Positions 1 to 5,739 of a stretch of DNA of 14,335 nt are shown here, one piece after another. The notes below the pieces were generated by a model. That model was not told the origin of the DNA and made no database searches. It worked only from the letters and a program-made list of their open reading frames with translations. Both the position numbers and the translations under genes were made by a program. The number at the start of each line of letters is the position of its first letter. Position 1 is the stretch's first letter. This DNA comes from an uncultured Oscillospiraceae bacterium (lineage in GTDB: Bacteria; Bacillota; Clostridia; Oscillospirales; Ruminococcaceae), in the NCBI GenBank assembly GCA_934486875.1, contig CAKSPU010000054.1:1-14335 (forward strand). Reading direction: 5' to 3'.

Positions 1-40
1 GGTATGAACCAAGTGCTCTAGCCAACTGAGCTATACCGCC
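1..40 (-). tRNA. tRNA-Met (CAT anticodon), 5' part only, cut by the window edge
   Basis: On the minus strand the sequence starts GGCGGTA (acceptor 5' strand), then TA, a D arm GCTC-AGTTGGCTA-GAGC, A, the anticodon 5' stem CTTGG and the loop TTCATAC. With U33 as the second T of the loop, the anticodon is CAT. The 5' half closely resembles the Bacillus elongator tRNA-Met, which also starts GGCGGT and carries GGTTCATACC in this region. The elongator is favoured over initiator tRNA because the D arm is of the ordinary AGTTGGCTA kind. An Ile2 tRNA with lysidine at C34 also has a CAT anticodon and cannot be fully excluded without the missing 3' half. U36-A37 makes it a predicted t6A substrate of TsaD, which is encoded in this same window. 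Confidence 0.9.
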
Positions 41-50
41 ATATTTTCTT

Positions 51-76
51 TCGCTTGAGGTGATAACTTCAAGCGA
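51..76 (-). other. Hairpin in the 5' leader of the tRNA-Met precursor
   Basis: TCGCTTGA (51-58) and TCAAGCGA (69-76) form a perfect 8-bp inverted repeat. A G-T and a G-C pair extend it to 10 bp around a 6-nt loop (61-66). It sits between the predicted transcription start and the mature tRNA 5' end. It has no T tract, so it is not a terminator. A leader structure affecting RNase P processing or leader stability is a possible role, but this is inference. Confidence 0.6.
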
Positions 77-83
77 CTTAATT

Positions 84-112
84 ATTATACACCACTATTT
101 CCGAAAAGTCAA
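84..112 (-). promoter_or_regulatory. Sigma-A promoter of the tRNA-Met gene
   Basis: Read on the minus strand, TTGACT (107-112) is followed by a 17-nt spacer and TATAAT (84-89). Start of transcription is expected near position 77, about 37 nt before the tRNA. An A/T-rich tract upstream of the -35 box (about 113-135, T6-CA-A7) could act as an UP element. The spacer begins TTTCGGAA, a feature shared with the tRNA-Thr promoter at the other end of the window. Confidence 0.88.
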
Positions 113-196
113 GCGCTTTTTTCAAAAAAACTTGATTTTGTAAATAATGTACAATAAGGCGATGCGCCGAATGGAATATATAAACTTATTTGTCAA

Positions 197-736
197 TTAT
201 TCGGGCATAATGCTGTATGTATTGCCGCTTTCGGAGTCGGTGAACACAAGAGTTATCCTGCTTGTTGCGTAATTGCAGCCGTCGGGCAGACTGCCGCTTA
301 CGGTAAAATCAGCCGATGAACCTGCGGGGATAACAACGCTTTCGGTCATATCAGTCCTGCAGATATTCGGCTTGCTGCCCCTTGCGGTATCGGTGGCATA
401 TACCCTAAGCCTTGAAGGGGAGAAGGTCAGCGTATTTCTTCCGCTGTTTGCTGCCTGAACGGTAACGGTGAAGCCGTCTGCGGAAATGTCACAGCTCAAT
501 GTCTCCACTGTTACCCTGTCATAGCTTTGCGCCGATGTGAGCAGGAAATCGCCGCTGAGACCTGTGCTGCAGCTGTGACCGCTGAATTTGCTCACAAGAA
601 AATCGTCCTTGGGGGCAAAGATGCATATGAGCGCACCTGCGGCAAGAACTGCTGCGAAAATAGCTGCAAAGGTTACTATAATGCTTCGGTTCAGTTTTAT
701 ATCGATTTGTCTGCAAAAATCCTCAGGTGACTGCAT
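197..736 (-). CDS. Small single-pass membrane protein with an extracytoplasmic domain, function unknown
   Basis: The product is 179 aa. A short charged N-terminus (MQSPEDFCRQIDIKLNR) is followed by one hydrophobic helix at about residues 18-40. The remaining ~135 residues are predicted to lie outside the membrane; they are rich in Ser, Thr and alternating hydrophobics, as in a beta-sandwich. The middle and end (around TLTFSPSRLRVYATDT and VVIPAGSSADFTVSGSLPDG) recall the extracellular Ig/telokin-like fold of DUF4352-type proteins, where a pro-Gly turn precedes a strand and the chain ends in a short strand such as TYSIMPE. This is fold-level resemblance only. The start is supported by GGGAGTG about 5 nt before ATG. 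It is transcribed towards tRNA-Met, and I see no convincing terminator between them, so read-through into the tRNA is possible. Confidence 0.75.
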   Translation of the reverse strand: MQSPEDFCRQIDIKLNRSIIVTFAAIFAAVLAAGALICIFAPKDDFLVSKFSGHSCSTGLSGDFLLTSAQSYDRVTVETLSCDISADGFTVTVQAANSGRNTLTFSPSRLRVYATDTARGSKPNICRTDMTESVVIPAGSSADFTVSGSLPDGCNYATSRITLVFTDSESGNTYSIMPE

Positions 737-871
737 ATTTTCACTCCCAAAAGTTTACTTATACAAAGAATAGCACACAAATGAATTGAATTTATGTATT
801 ATTGTTTTCTTCTGTGTAAAAAAATAACATTTTTTAAGTGCAGCTTTTTGTTTTCAGATACGCTCCGGTCA

Positions 872-880
872 ATTATAACA
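872..880 (-). promoter_or_regulatory. Possible extended -10 promoter for the 197-736 membrane protein gene
   Basis: On the minus strand TGTTATAAT (TGn plus TATAAT, -10 hexamer at 872-877) lies about 136 nt upstream of the start codon. No good -35 box is visible at 16-18 nt, so the assignment depends on the extended -10 alone. It is the best candidate I found in this A/T-rich stretch. Confidence 0.35.
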
Positions 881-905
881 TATTTTTCATCTTTTTTCAT
901 ACGGT

Positions 906-922
906 TGCCCTGCTTTCGGCAT
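906..922. repeat. 17-bp direct repeat, copy 1
   Basis: TGCCCTGCTTTCGGCAT occurs identically at 906-922 and 1112-1128, in the same orientation, about 206 bp apart. Each copy has a small internal palindrome (ATGCC or TGCC against GGCAT/GGCA). The two copies flank the palindromic element at 971-1053. Confidence 0.8.
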
Positions 923-970
923 CACGGTATTTCAACGAGTGAATTATTCTTCTTAAAAATTATTAATTAA

Positions 971-1053
971 GTTATTGTAGGGGACGGGTTTCCCGTCCCG
1001 CAGTCACCAATATTATAAAAAAACGGGACGGGAGACCCGTCCCCTACAGTAAT
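971..1053. repeat. GC-rich palindromic repeat element, two 30-nt arms that are each self-complementary
   Basis: The left arm core (978-1000, TAGGGGACGGG-TTT-CCCGTCCCG) and the right arm core (1024-1046) are inverted copies with one mismatch in 23 nt. With two G-T pairs the complementarity extends to 971-1000 and 1024-1053 around a 23-nt A/T-rich loop. Each arm is itself a hairpin (GGGACGGG, 3-nt loop, CCCGTCCC), so the DNA can form either one long stem or two short ones. The shape and the contrast with A/T-rich surroundings suggest a dispersed, non-autonomous repeat. I cannot see other copies in this window. Confidence 0.75.
1017..1043 (-). terminator. Intrinsic terminator of mscS, formed by one arm of the palindromic element
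   Basis: On the minus strand GGGACGGG, loop TCT and CCCGTCCC are followed by G and seven T residues (positions 1023-1017). This is a strong rho-independent terminator lying about 140 nt after the mscS stop codon. The other arm lacks a T tract in either direction. The repeat element therefore appears to supply the termination signal for mscS. Confidence 0.75.
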
Positions 1054-1111
1054 ATATGGCGGTTTGAAATATATTCGCATCAAAAGTTCACTGTTTATTT
1101 ACTCATTGAAA

Positions 1112-1128
1112 TGCCCTGCTTTCGGCAT
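1112..1128. repeat. 17-bp direct repeat, copy 2
   Basis: Identical to 906-922. This copy ends 9 nt before the -35 box of the full-consensus promoter at 1138-1166. Copy 1 has no comparable promoter downstream of it. Confidence 0.8.
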
Positions 1129-1137
1129 ATGCGGCTA

Positions 1138-1166
1138 TTGACAAATCAGAATAAATGTGCTATAAT
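1138..1166 (+). promoter_or_regulatory. Full-consensus sigma-A promoter directed antisense into mscS
   Basis: TTGACA (1138-1143), a 17-nt spacer and TATAAT (1161-1166), with TGC just before the -10 box giving the extended -10 motif. Start of transcription is expected near 1173, inside the 3' flank of mscS (stop codon at 1180-1182), and transcription would run antisense through mscS. No plus-strand gene follows for over 1 kb. A transcript is predicted but not shown. Confidence 0.65.
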
Positions 1167-1179
1167 TATAGAATAGGGT

Positions 1180-2100
1180 TCAGGCTTTTTCTTTGAGGTT
1201 TACATCAAGCTTGGAGTAAGGGATCTCAATGCTGTTTCTGTCAAGAGCGGACTTTATCTGCTCGATAAGGTCGAAATAAACAGTCCAGTAATCGGCGGTC
1301 TTTGCCCATACCTTAACGGAGATATCAACCGAGCTTGCCGCAAGCTCCGCAACACGGACAAAGGGAGCAGGGTCTGTAAGAATGAGCTTGTGCTCCGCTA
1401 TTACCTCGCTCATTACCTTTTTGGCTTCCTCGAAATCGGATTCGTAGGAAATGCTGAATTTCAGGTCGATGCGGCGGTTTTCCTCTTTGCTGTAGTTCAC
1501 AAGGGTGCTGCCCGAGACCATACTGTTGGGTATGAATATCACCTTGTTGTCATAGGTGAGGAGCTTGGTGGAAAGAATGCTTATGTCCTCGACGATACCC
1601 TCATTTCCGCCGGAGCTTATATAGTCCCCCTTGTTAAAGGGCTTGGTCAGGAGAATGAGAAAGCCGCCTGCCACATTGGAAAGGCTGTTCTGGAGGGCGA
1701 GGGCTACGGCTACGCCTGCCGCACCTATGGCGGTCACTATTGATGTCATAGGAATGCCCAGTGTGGACAGGGCGATGACTATGACAAAAGCTGTGAAAAT
1801 TATGCTCAGGAGCGACCGCATAAAGCTCTGCGCCGTTTCGTCTATATGGCTCCTGCCCATTCCTTTGTCGATTATCTTCACAAGCACCTTGGCGAGTATT
1901 TTTCCCACGATAAATATTATCACGGCGATGACAACGGTGGGGAGGTAGTCTATGAGCGCATCTGTGAAGTCCTTTAATACGCTGCTGTCAACGTTTCCCG
2001 TTGATACGGCTTCAATGACATTTTCCGCTTCACTGACGATGGCGGGGGCGGTGGTCTCCGCAAGGGTCTCGGCGGTGGTCTCGATCACGGTTTCTTCCAT
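1180..2100 (-). CDS. mscS: MscS-family small-conductance mechanosensitive ion channel
   Basis: The protein is predicted to form a heptameric membrane channel that opens under membrane tension and releases ions and small solutes on hypo-osmotic shock. Its 306 aa are near the usual length of E. coli-type MscS (286). After an acidic, Thr/Glu-rich N-terminus of about 48 residues come TM1 (about 52-75), TM2 (about 94-116) and the glycine/alanine-rich pore helix TM3 (about 118-150). TM3 carries the family signature GVAVALALQNSLSNVAGG, followed by KPFNKGDYI at the start of the beta domain. The C-terminal cytoplasmic alpha-beta domain includes VIFIPNSMV (about 187-195). The ATG at 2098-2100 has AAAGGA about 10 nt upstream. 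The gene stands alone and diverges from the chemotaxis-like gene; its terminator is the palindrome at 1017-1043. The long acidic N-terminus before TM1 is unusual for the short MscS class. Function is confidently assigned; channel properties are not. Confidence 0.93.
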   Translation of the reverse strand: MEETVIETTAETLAETTAPAIVSEAENVIEAVSTGNVDSSVLKDFTDALIDYLPTVVIAVIIFIVGKILAKVLVKIIDKGMGRSHIDETAQSFMRSLLSIIFTAFVIVIALSTLGIPMTSIVTAIGAAGVAVALALQNSLSNVAGGFLILLTKPFNKGDYISSGGNEGIVEDISILSTKLLTYDNKVIFIPNSMVSGSTLVNYSKEENRRIDLKFSISYESDFEEAKKVMSEVIAEHKLILTDPAPFVRVAELAASSVDISVKVWAKTADYWTVYFDLIEQIKSALDRNSIEIPYSKLDVNLKEKA

Positions 2101-2136
2101 TAATGTATCGTCCTTTCAAAAAATATTTCCATAAAA

Positions 2137-2165
2137 ATTATAATTATTTTTTCGCCTGCACAAGT
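2137..2165 (-). promoter_or_regulatory. Possible promoter of mscS
   Basis: On the minus strand TATAAT (2137-2142) is preceded by a poor -35 candidate: ACTTGT at 2160-2165 with 17-nt spacing, or TTGTGC at 2158-2163 with 15. Start of transcription would be near 2130, about 30 nt before the start codon. The -10 box is perfect and the -35 box weak. Confidence 0.4.
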
Positions 2166-2247
2166 GGATATTGTGTTAATATAAATATCTGAACTTGTTA
2201 ACATAAGTATTGGCGGCAGGCTGAAATCCCGGAAAGATGTGAATATT

Positions 2248-3855
2248 ATGAAAGACAGTAAAAACAGATCAGATTTGGTTATCTTATATTCATTCATTGC
2301 GGCGGCGGTCATCATCGGCGTGCTTGCCGTTACGGCGGTAAGGTCGGCGGGAAAGCTTTCCGAAATGTACCTTGACAGCTCCGAAAGCTCTCAGGCACTG
2401 ATATCTGAGCTGATAACGGTGAAGGACTGCATTGGCAGCGCTGAGAAGAATCTTTTGGAGTCTTTTTCGGCTCAGGACGATGCAGCGGAGACAGAATTTT
2501 TAAATGCCGCAAAGGCTGAGCTTGACGCTCTTGAGGACACGATAGCCGAGGACAGGCTTGGCATATGGTCAGAGGCAGAACCCATAAATGAGCTTATCGA
2601 AGCTGCGCAGCTGAGAAGTGCGGTGTTCGGGAGCGTGAACGGCGGCAGCAGGAATATTGCACGTAACGTCTTTTTCAGCGAGTATCAGCCCAGGCTCAAA
2701 GCGGCGGAGGAATATGCAGACGGGCGGCTTTCAGATGCACGGGACAGCAGTGGGGAGCTATCGGAAAAATTATTCGCAAAAGCGTCGGTATATGAACGCC
2801 TGTGCATCGGAACAGGGCTCCTGGGCATATCTGCCATGACTTTTATCGGGCTTTATCTTGACAAAAAGCTCCGTGAAAGTGCAAAGGCTGAGAGCAATGC
2901 CATACCCGAAGCACACGATGAAGCCATAACAGATGATGATATGCTTACAGAGCTTCGCAGGCAGCTTTCCGAAGCGGAAGTGACTGTCGAAAATGCTGTG
3001 AACAGCATAAATATCCTTGCTGACGGCGACCCCGACGCTGCGGCTGACGGCGATTATCCCCGCAGGTATGAAAATGTGCTGTCGGCGGTCAGAAAAATGA
3101 AAGGGAGACTTAAATTTATAAGCAGTCGGATAAGCCGTGGGGCGGAGTTCGTTTCGGCGGAATCGAACAGAGTTTCGGACAACGGCGGCAGGCTTTCCGA
3201 AGCTGTCGGCAGGCAGGAAAAGGCGGCGAAGCTTCTGGAAGATATCACGGCGCAGCTGTCGGAGCTTGCTGCCGAGGTCGGAGAGATCTCCGGAAAGATA
3301 AGGTCGTGCTCGGAAAAATGTGTTTCGGCGGCTGAGGAATGCGGAGTGCAGCTGGGTACTCTCAGGGGCACGGCTGATATGCTGAAAAAGGGCACGGACG
3401 GTCTTGATACGGTATCATCGGCTGCGGCTGACATTGCGGGACGGGCAAACAGGCTGGCGGTCAGTGCGGCGGTGAATGCGGCAAAGGGCGGCGATAAAAG
3501 CATTGCGGCGTTTGCCGATGAAGCGAGGGGGCTTGCTCTCTGTGCGTCAAAGCTTTCAGAGGACGCAGGGGAGAAGGTAAAGCTCCTTGACAGCGGCATC
3601 AACGAAAGCATCGGGGCGATATCGTCCGCTTCGGAGAATATTTCCCGTGTCATTGACAGGGCAAGGGAAGCCTATGACGGCGGAGGAAGACTTGAAAATG
3701 CCTGCGCAGGGGAGCTTGAAGCACTTTCAAGGGCAAAGGAATGCACAGGGGATATCTCGGAAACCGCAAGGCTTTGCGGAGATATATCCGAGGAAAATGC
3801 CGCTTCGGGCAGGAAGCTTTCGGAGCAGTCGGAGGCTTTGAAAAAGATTTTTTGA
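2248..3855 (+). CDS. Methyl-accepting-chemotaxis-like transmembrane protein with a degenerate signalling tip
   Basis: The layout is that of a chemoreceptor of 535 aa: TM1 (about 11-32), a ~150-residue helical external sensor region, TM2 (about 185-205) and a long cytoplasmic helical hairpin to the end. A HAMP-like stretch is suggested around 250-290 (NSINILADGD ... VRKMKGRL) but is far from consensus. The hairpin tip at about 400-430 (NRLAVSAAVNAAKGGD, then FADEARGLA) aligns with the conserved MCP motif NLLALNAAIEAARAGE ... ADEVRxLA. However, the QGRGFAVV segment is replaced and the tip is two residues shorter. The two cytoplasmic helices are about equal in length, as in real MCPs. The tip normally docks CheA/CheW, so this receptor may signal poorly, through a divergent partner, or not at all. 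No che gene is nearby. ATG 2248 is preferred over GTG 2239 because GGAAAG at 2231-2236 lies 11 nt from the ATG but only 2 nt from the GTG. Confidence 0.8.
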   Translation: MKDSKNRSDLVILYSFIAAAVIIGVLAVTAVRSAGKLSEMYLDSSESSQALISELITVKDCIGSAEKNLLESFSAQDDAAETEFLNAAKAELDALEDTIAEDRLGIWSEAEPINELIEAAQLRSAVFGSVNGGSRNIARNVFFSEYQPRLKAAEEYADGRLSDARDSSGELSEKLFAKASVYERLCIGTGLLGISAMTFIGLYLDKKLRESAKAESNAIPEAHDEAITDDDMLTELRRQLSEAEVTVENAVNSINILADGDPDAAADGDYPRRYENVLSAVRKMKGRLKFISSRISRGAEFVSAESNRVSDNGGRLSEAVGRQEKAAKLLEDITAQLSELAAEVGEISGKIRSCSEKCVSAAEECGVQLGTLRGTADMLKKGTDGLDTVSSAAADIAGRANRLAVSAAVNAAKGGDKSIAAFADEARGLALCASKLSEDAGEKVKLLDSGINESIGAISSASENISRVIDRAREAYDGGGRLENACAGELEALSRAKECTGDISETARLCGDISEENAASGRKLSEQSEALKKIF

Positions 3856-3871
3856 TGAGGCTGTCTGAAGT

Positions 3872-3900
3872 TTGACTATTAAAAATTACTGTGGTATAAT
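3872..3900 (+). promoter_or_regulatory. Sigma-A promoter of the prmA-to-ung gene cluster
   Basis: TTGACT (3872-3877), a 17-nt spacer and TATAAT (3895-3900). Start of transcription is expected near 3907, giving a leader of about 27 nt before ATG 3934. I see no other comparably strong promoter before the tRNA-Thr gene, so this one may serve all nine downstream genes. Confidence 0.85.
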
Positions 3901-3933
3901 TAATAGGCACAATAGCTGAAAGGAATGGAAAAT

Positions 3934-4902
3934 ATGAACTGGACTGAGGTAAATATATACACAACTACTGAGGGCATTGAGCCTGTTTGCGGCAGACTTC
4001 TGAATGTGGGCGTTACGGGCTTTCAGATAAGGGACGCAAAGGATTTTGAGGACTTCCTCAATGACAAGACGGGCAACTGGGATTACATTGACGATGACCT
4101 GATGAATTTAAAGGACTGCGAGACCTGCGTTACATTCTATCTTGCGGACAATTCTCAGGGTGCGGATATGCTGGCAATGGTAAGGGCGGAAATGGCGGAG
4201 CTTTCCGCAATGGACAGCGAAAAGAAGTTCGGCAGGCTTGCGGCAGAGCTTTCCAATGTCCGTGAGGAGGACTGGGCTAACAACTGGAAGCAGTATTTCA
4301 AGCCCCTTACCGTTGGCGACAAGCTTGTTATCAAGCCCTCCTGGGAAAAATATGACGGAAATGACAGCAGAACTGTCCTTGAGATCGACCCCGAATCCTC
4401 TTTCGGAACAGGTCAGCACAACACTACCCAGCTTTGCCTTGAGCTTCTTGAAGAGTGTCTCAGCGAGGGCGACAGGGTGCTTGATATCGGCTGCGGAAGC
4501 GGCATTCTCTCAATTGCCGCACTGCTTCTCGGTGCAGACAGTGCCTGTGCGGTGGATATTGACCTTAACAGCGTGAAAATTGCGGGGCAGAATGCGGCGA
4601 AGAACCATATCGCTCCCGAAAAATATGTGACCTATGCTGGAAATATCATTTCCGATGAGGCGCTGAGGGAGAAGATAGGCGGCGGATATCAGCTTATCAC
4701 TGCAAATATCGTGGCTGATGTGCTTATCGCTATGGCTCCCATTTTCGGAAAATTCCTCGTTCCTCACGGAAAAATAATCATTTCGGGAATAATCATCGAG
4801 AGGTGCGACGAGGTTATGGAGGCAATGGAAAAGAACGGCTTTGCACGCACCGAACTGAGAGAGTCGGGCGGCTGGGCTGCGGCTTCCTTTGAGATCGCCT
4901 GA
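3934..4902 (+). CDS. prmA: Ribosomal protein L11 methyltransferase
   Basis: PrmA transfers methyl groups from S-adenosylmethionine to ribosomal protein L11 in the cytoplasm. The 322-aa product has the two-part PrmA layout: an N-terminal L11-binding domain (starting MNWTEVNIYTT) and a C-terminal class I methyltransferase domain. Visible motifs are the family loop FGTGQHNTT at about 157-165 (usually FGTGxHxTT), the SAM-binding motif VLDIGCGSGILSIAA from residue 182, the acidic strand end AVDIDLNSV and ANIVADVL from about 257. The start is ATG 3934. An in-frame ATG at 3925 directly abuts the ribosome binding site AAAGGA (3919-3924), whereas 3934 lies 9 nt away, and MNWTEV matches how the family begins (MKW[TS]E). 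The gene is first in the cluster. Its stop codon shares one base with the start codon of the lipoprotein gene (TGATG), which suggests translational coupling. Confidence 0.95.
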   Translation: MNWTEVNIYTTTEGIEPVCGRLLNVGVTGFQIRDAKDFEDFLNDKTGNWDYIDDDLMNLKDCETCVTFYLADNSQGADMLAMVRAEMAELSAMDSEKKFGRLAAELSNVREEDWANNWKQYFKPLTVGDKLVIKPSWEKYDGNDSRTVLEIDPESSFGTGQHNTTQLCLELLEECLSEGDRVLDIGCGSGILSIAALLLGADSACAVDIDLNSVKIAGQNAAKNHIAPEKYVTYAGNIISDEALREKIGGGYQLITANIVADVLIAMAPIFGKFLVPHGKIIISGIIIERCDEVMEAMEKNGFARTELRESGGWAAASFEIA

Positions 4903-5720
4903 TGAAACGGAGGCTGATAATGTCCCTCATAGGTGCGGCGGCGGTGCTGTCAGCCTGCGGAGGCGGCAGCGGAGAGGTAACGGATACATCTGTCAATGAA
5001 ACGGCGGCGGAGCAGACTGTCATTGTGACGGAGACTTCGGCGGCTGTGATGACTGAGACGGATATGACCGCTTCATCTGAGGATATCCTGCGGCTTACAG
5101 AGGAAAATGAGCTGCCCGTGATAAGCTTTTCCGATGATATGAGCTTTGACGATATTATGCTTGCGGGGCAGAATGCAGGGGAATATTACCGCAAGGCGGC
5201 GAAAGAATTTTTCGGCTTCGGCGCTGAGCTCAGCTGGAAAATAAACGATGAATGGGTGGAGATAAACGGCATCGGCGGCATTGCACCCTACCTTGTGAAC
5301 AGCGGCTACAGAAAGGCTTTGGGCTATTACACCGACAGGGCAAATGGTGTTTATGCCCCGATGGATTATGATACGGCAAGGCAGTTCATCATCAGCCGTG
5401 TGGGGCTTACGGAAAATGGCTTTGACGGGCTGTGTCAAAGCTGCCCCAGCAATTATCTCGGAATTGACGGGGAGCTTTACATAAATTCGGGCGACGGCGG
5501 CGAGGCAGGCTGGTCTTACAGCCGCATTACGGGCTATGAGCCTGAAGATGGCAGGATAACCTTTTACTGCGAGCGTGTGGGCAGTGCCGATGACTGGGGT
5601 TATGATGAAGATGTCATCGTGCCGTTCACATTCACTCTTGCAGATGACGGCGGGGTATGGAAGCTTGACGGCTGCACATACGGTGAGGGGCTTTTTGACC
5701 TGGTTACGGTAACAGAATAA
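4902..5720 (+). CDS. Lipoprotein of unknown function
   Basis: The 272-aa product begins with a type II signal peptide: KRR, a hydrophobic core and the lipobox LSAC at residues 16-19, followed by GGG. Cys19 should be lipidated and anchor the protein to the outside of the cytoplasmic membrane. Residues about 20-60 are a low-complexity Thr/Glu/Val/Ser linker. The rest is an acidic, aromatic-rich domain with no family I recognise; an AGEYYRKAAKEFFGFG helix at about 90-105 is followed by mostly beta-like segments ending in DGGVWKLDGCTYGEGLFD. ATG 4902 gives a proper signal peptide. ATG 4920 has a better-placed GGAGG (4909-4913) but would drop the positively charged KRR, so 4902 is kept and initiation is probably coupled to prmA termination. 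The pairing with the next gene, also of unknown function, suggests a joint envelope role, but this is inference. Confidence 0.82.
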   Translation: MKRRLIMSLIGAAAVLSACGGGSGEVTDTSVNETAAEQTVIVTETSAAVMTETDMTASSEDILRLTEENELPVISFSDDMSFDDIMLAGQNAGEYYRKAAKEFFGFGAELSWKINDEWVEINGIGGIAPYLVNSGYRKALGYYTDRANGVYAPMDYDTARQFIISRVGLTENGFDGLCQSCPSNYLGIDGELYINSGDGGEAGWSYSRITGYEPEDGRITFYCERVGSADDWGYDEDVIVPFTFTLADDGGVWKLDGCTYGEGLFDLVTVTE

Positions 5721-5739
5721 TGACGAGGGGGAGACGGCT

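Larger units (their letters stand above)
737..1179. other. 443-bp intergenic region between mscS and the membrane protein gene
   Basis: There is no credible gene here. The left part (737-905) is A/T rich and holds a candidate promoter for the membrane protein gene. The rest contains a 17-bp direct repeat (906-922 and 1112-1128), a GC-rich palindromic element between the two repeat copies (971-1053), and a full-consensus plus-strand promoter (1138-1166) running towards the 3' end of mscS. The parts are listed separately. Confidence 0.8.

Noticed and set aside
191..196. TTGACA on the minus strand just after the membrane protein gene, as a second tRNA-Met promoter
   Set aside because: No -10 box at a suitable distance; the TATATT nearby is only 10 nt away, and a far better promoter lies at 84-112.
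2239..2247. GTG start of the chemoreceptor-like gene at 2239
   Set aside because: Only 2 nt from GGAAAG; ATG 2248 has workable spacing.
3054..3653. 199-codon minus-strand frame inside the chemoreceptor-like gene
   Set aside because: A shadow of a GC-rich, codon-biased gene; Ser/Ala-rich with no domain and no ribosome binding site context, while the plus-strand frame has clear TM and MCP features.
3925..3933. Upstream ATG of prmA at 3925
   Set aside because: It directly abuts the AAAGGA ribosome binding site, whereas ATG 3934 has proper spacing and gives the family-typical MNWTE start.
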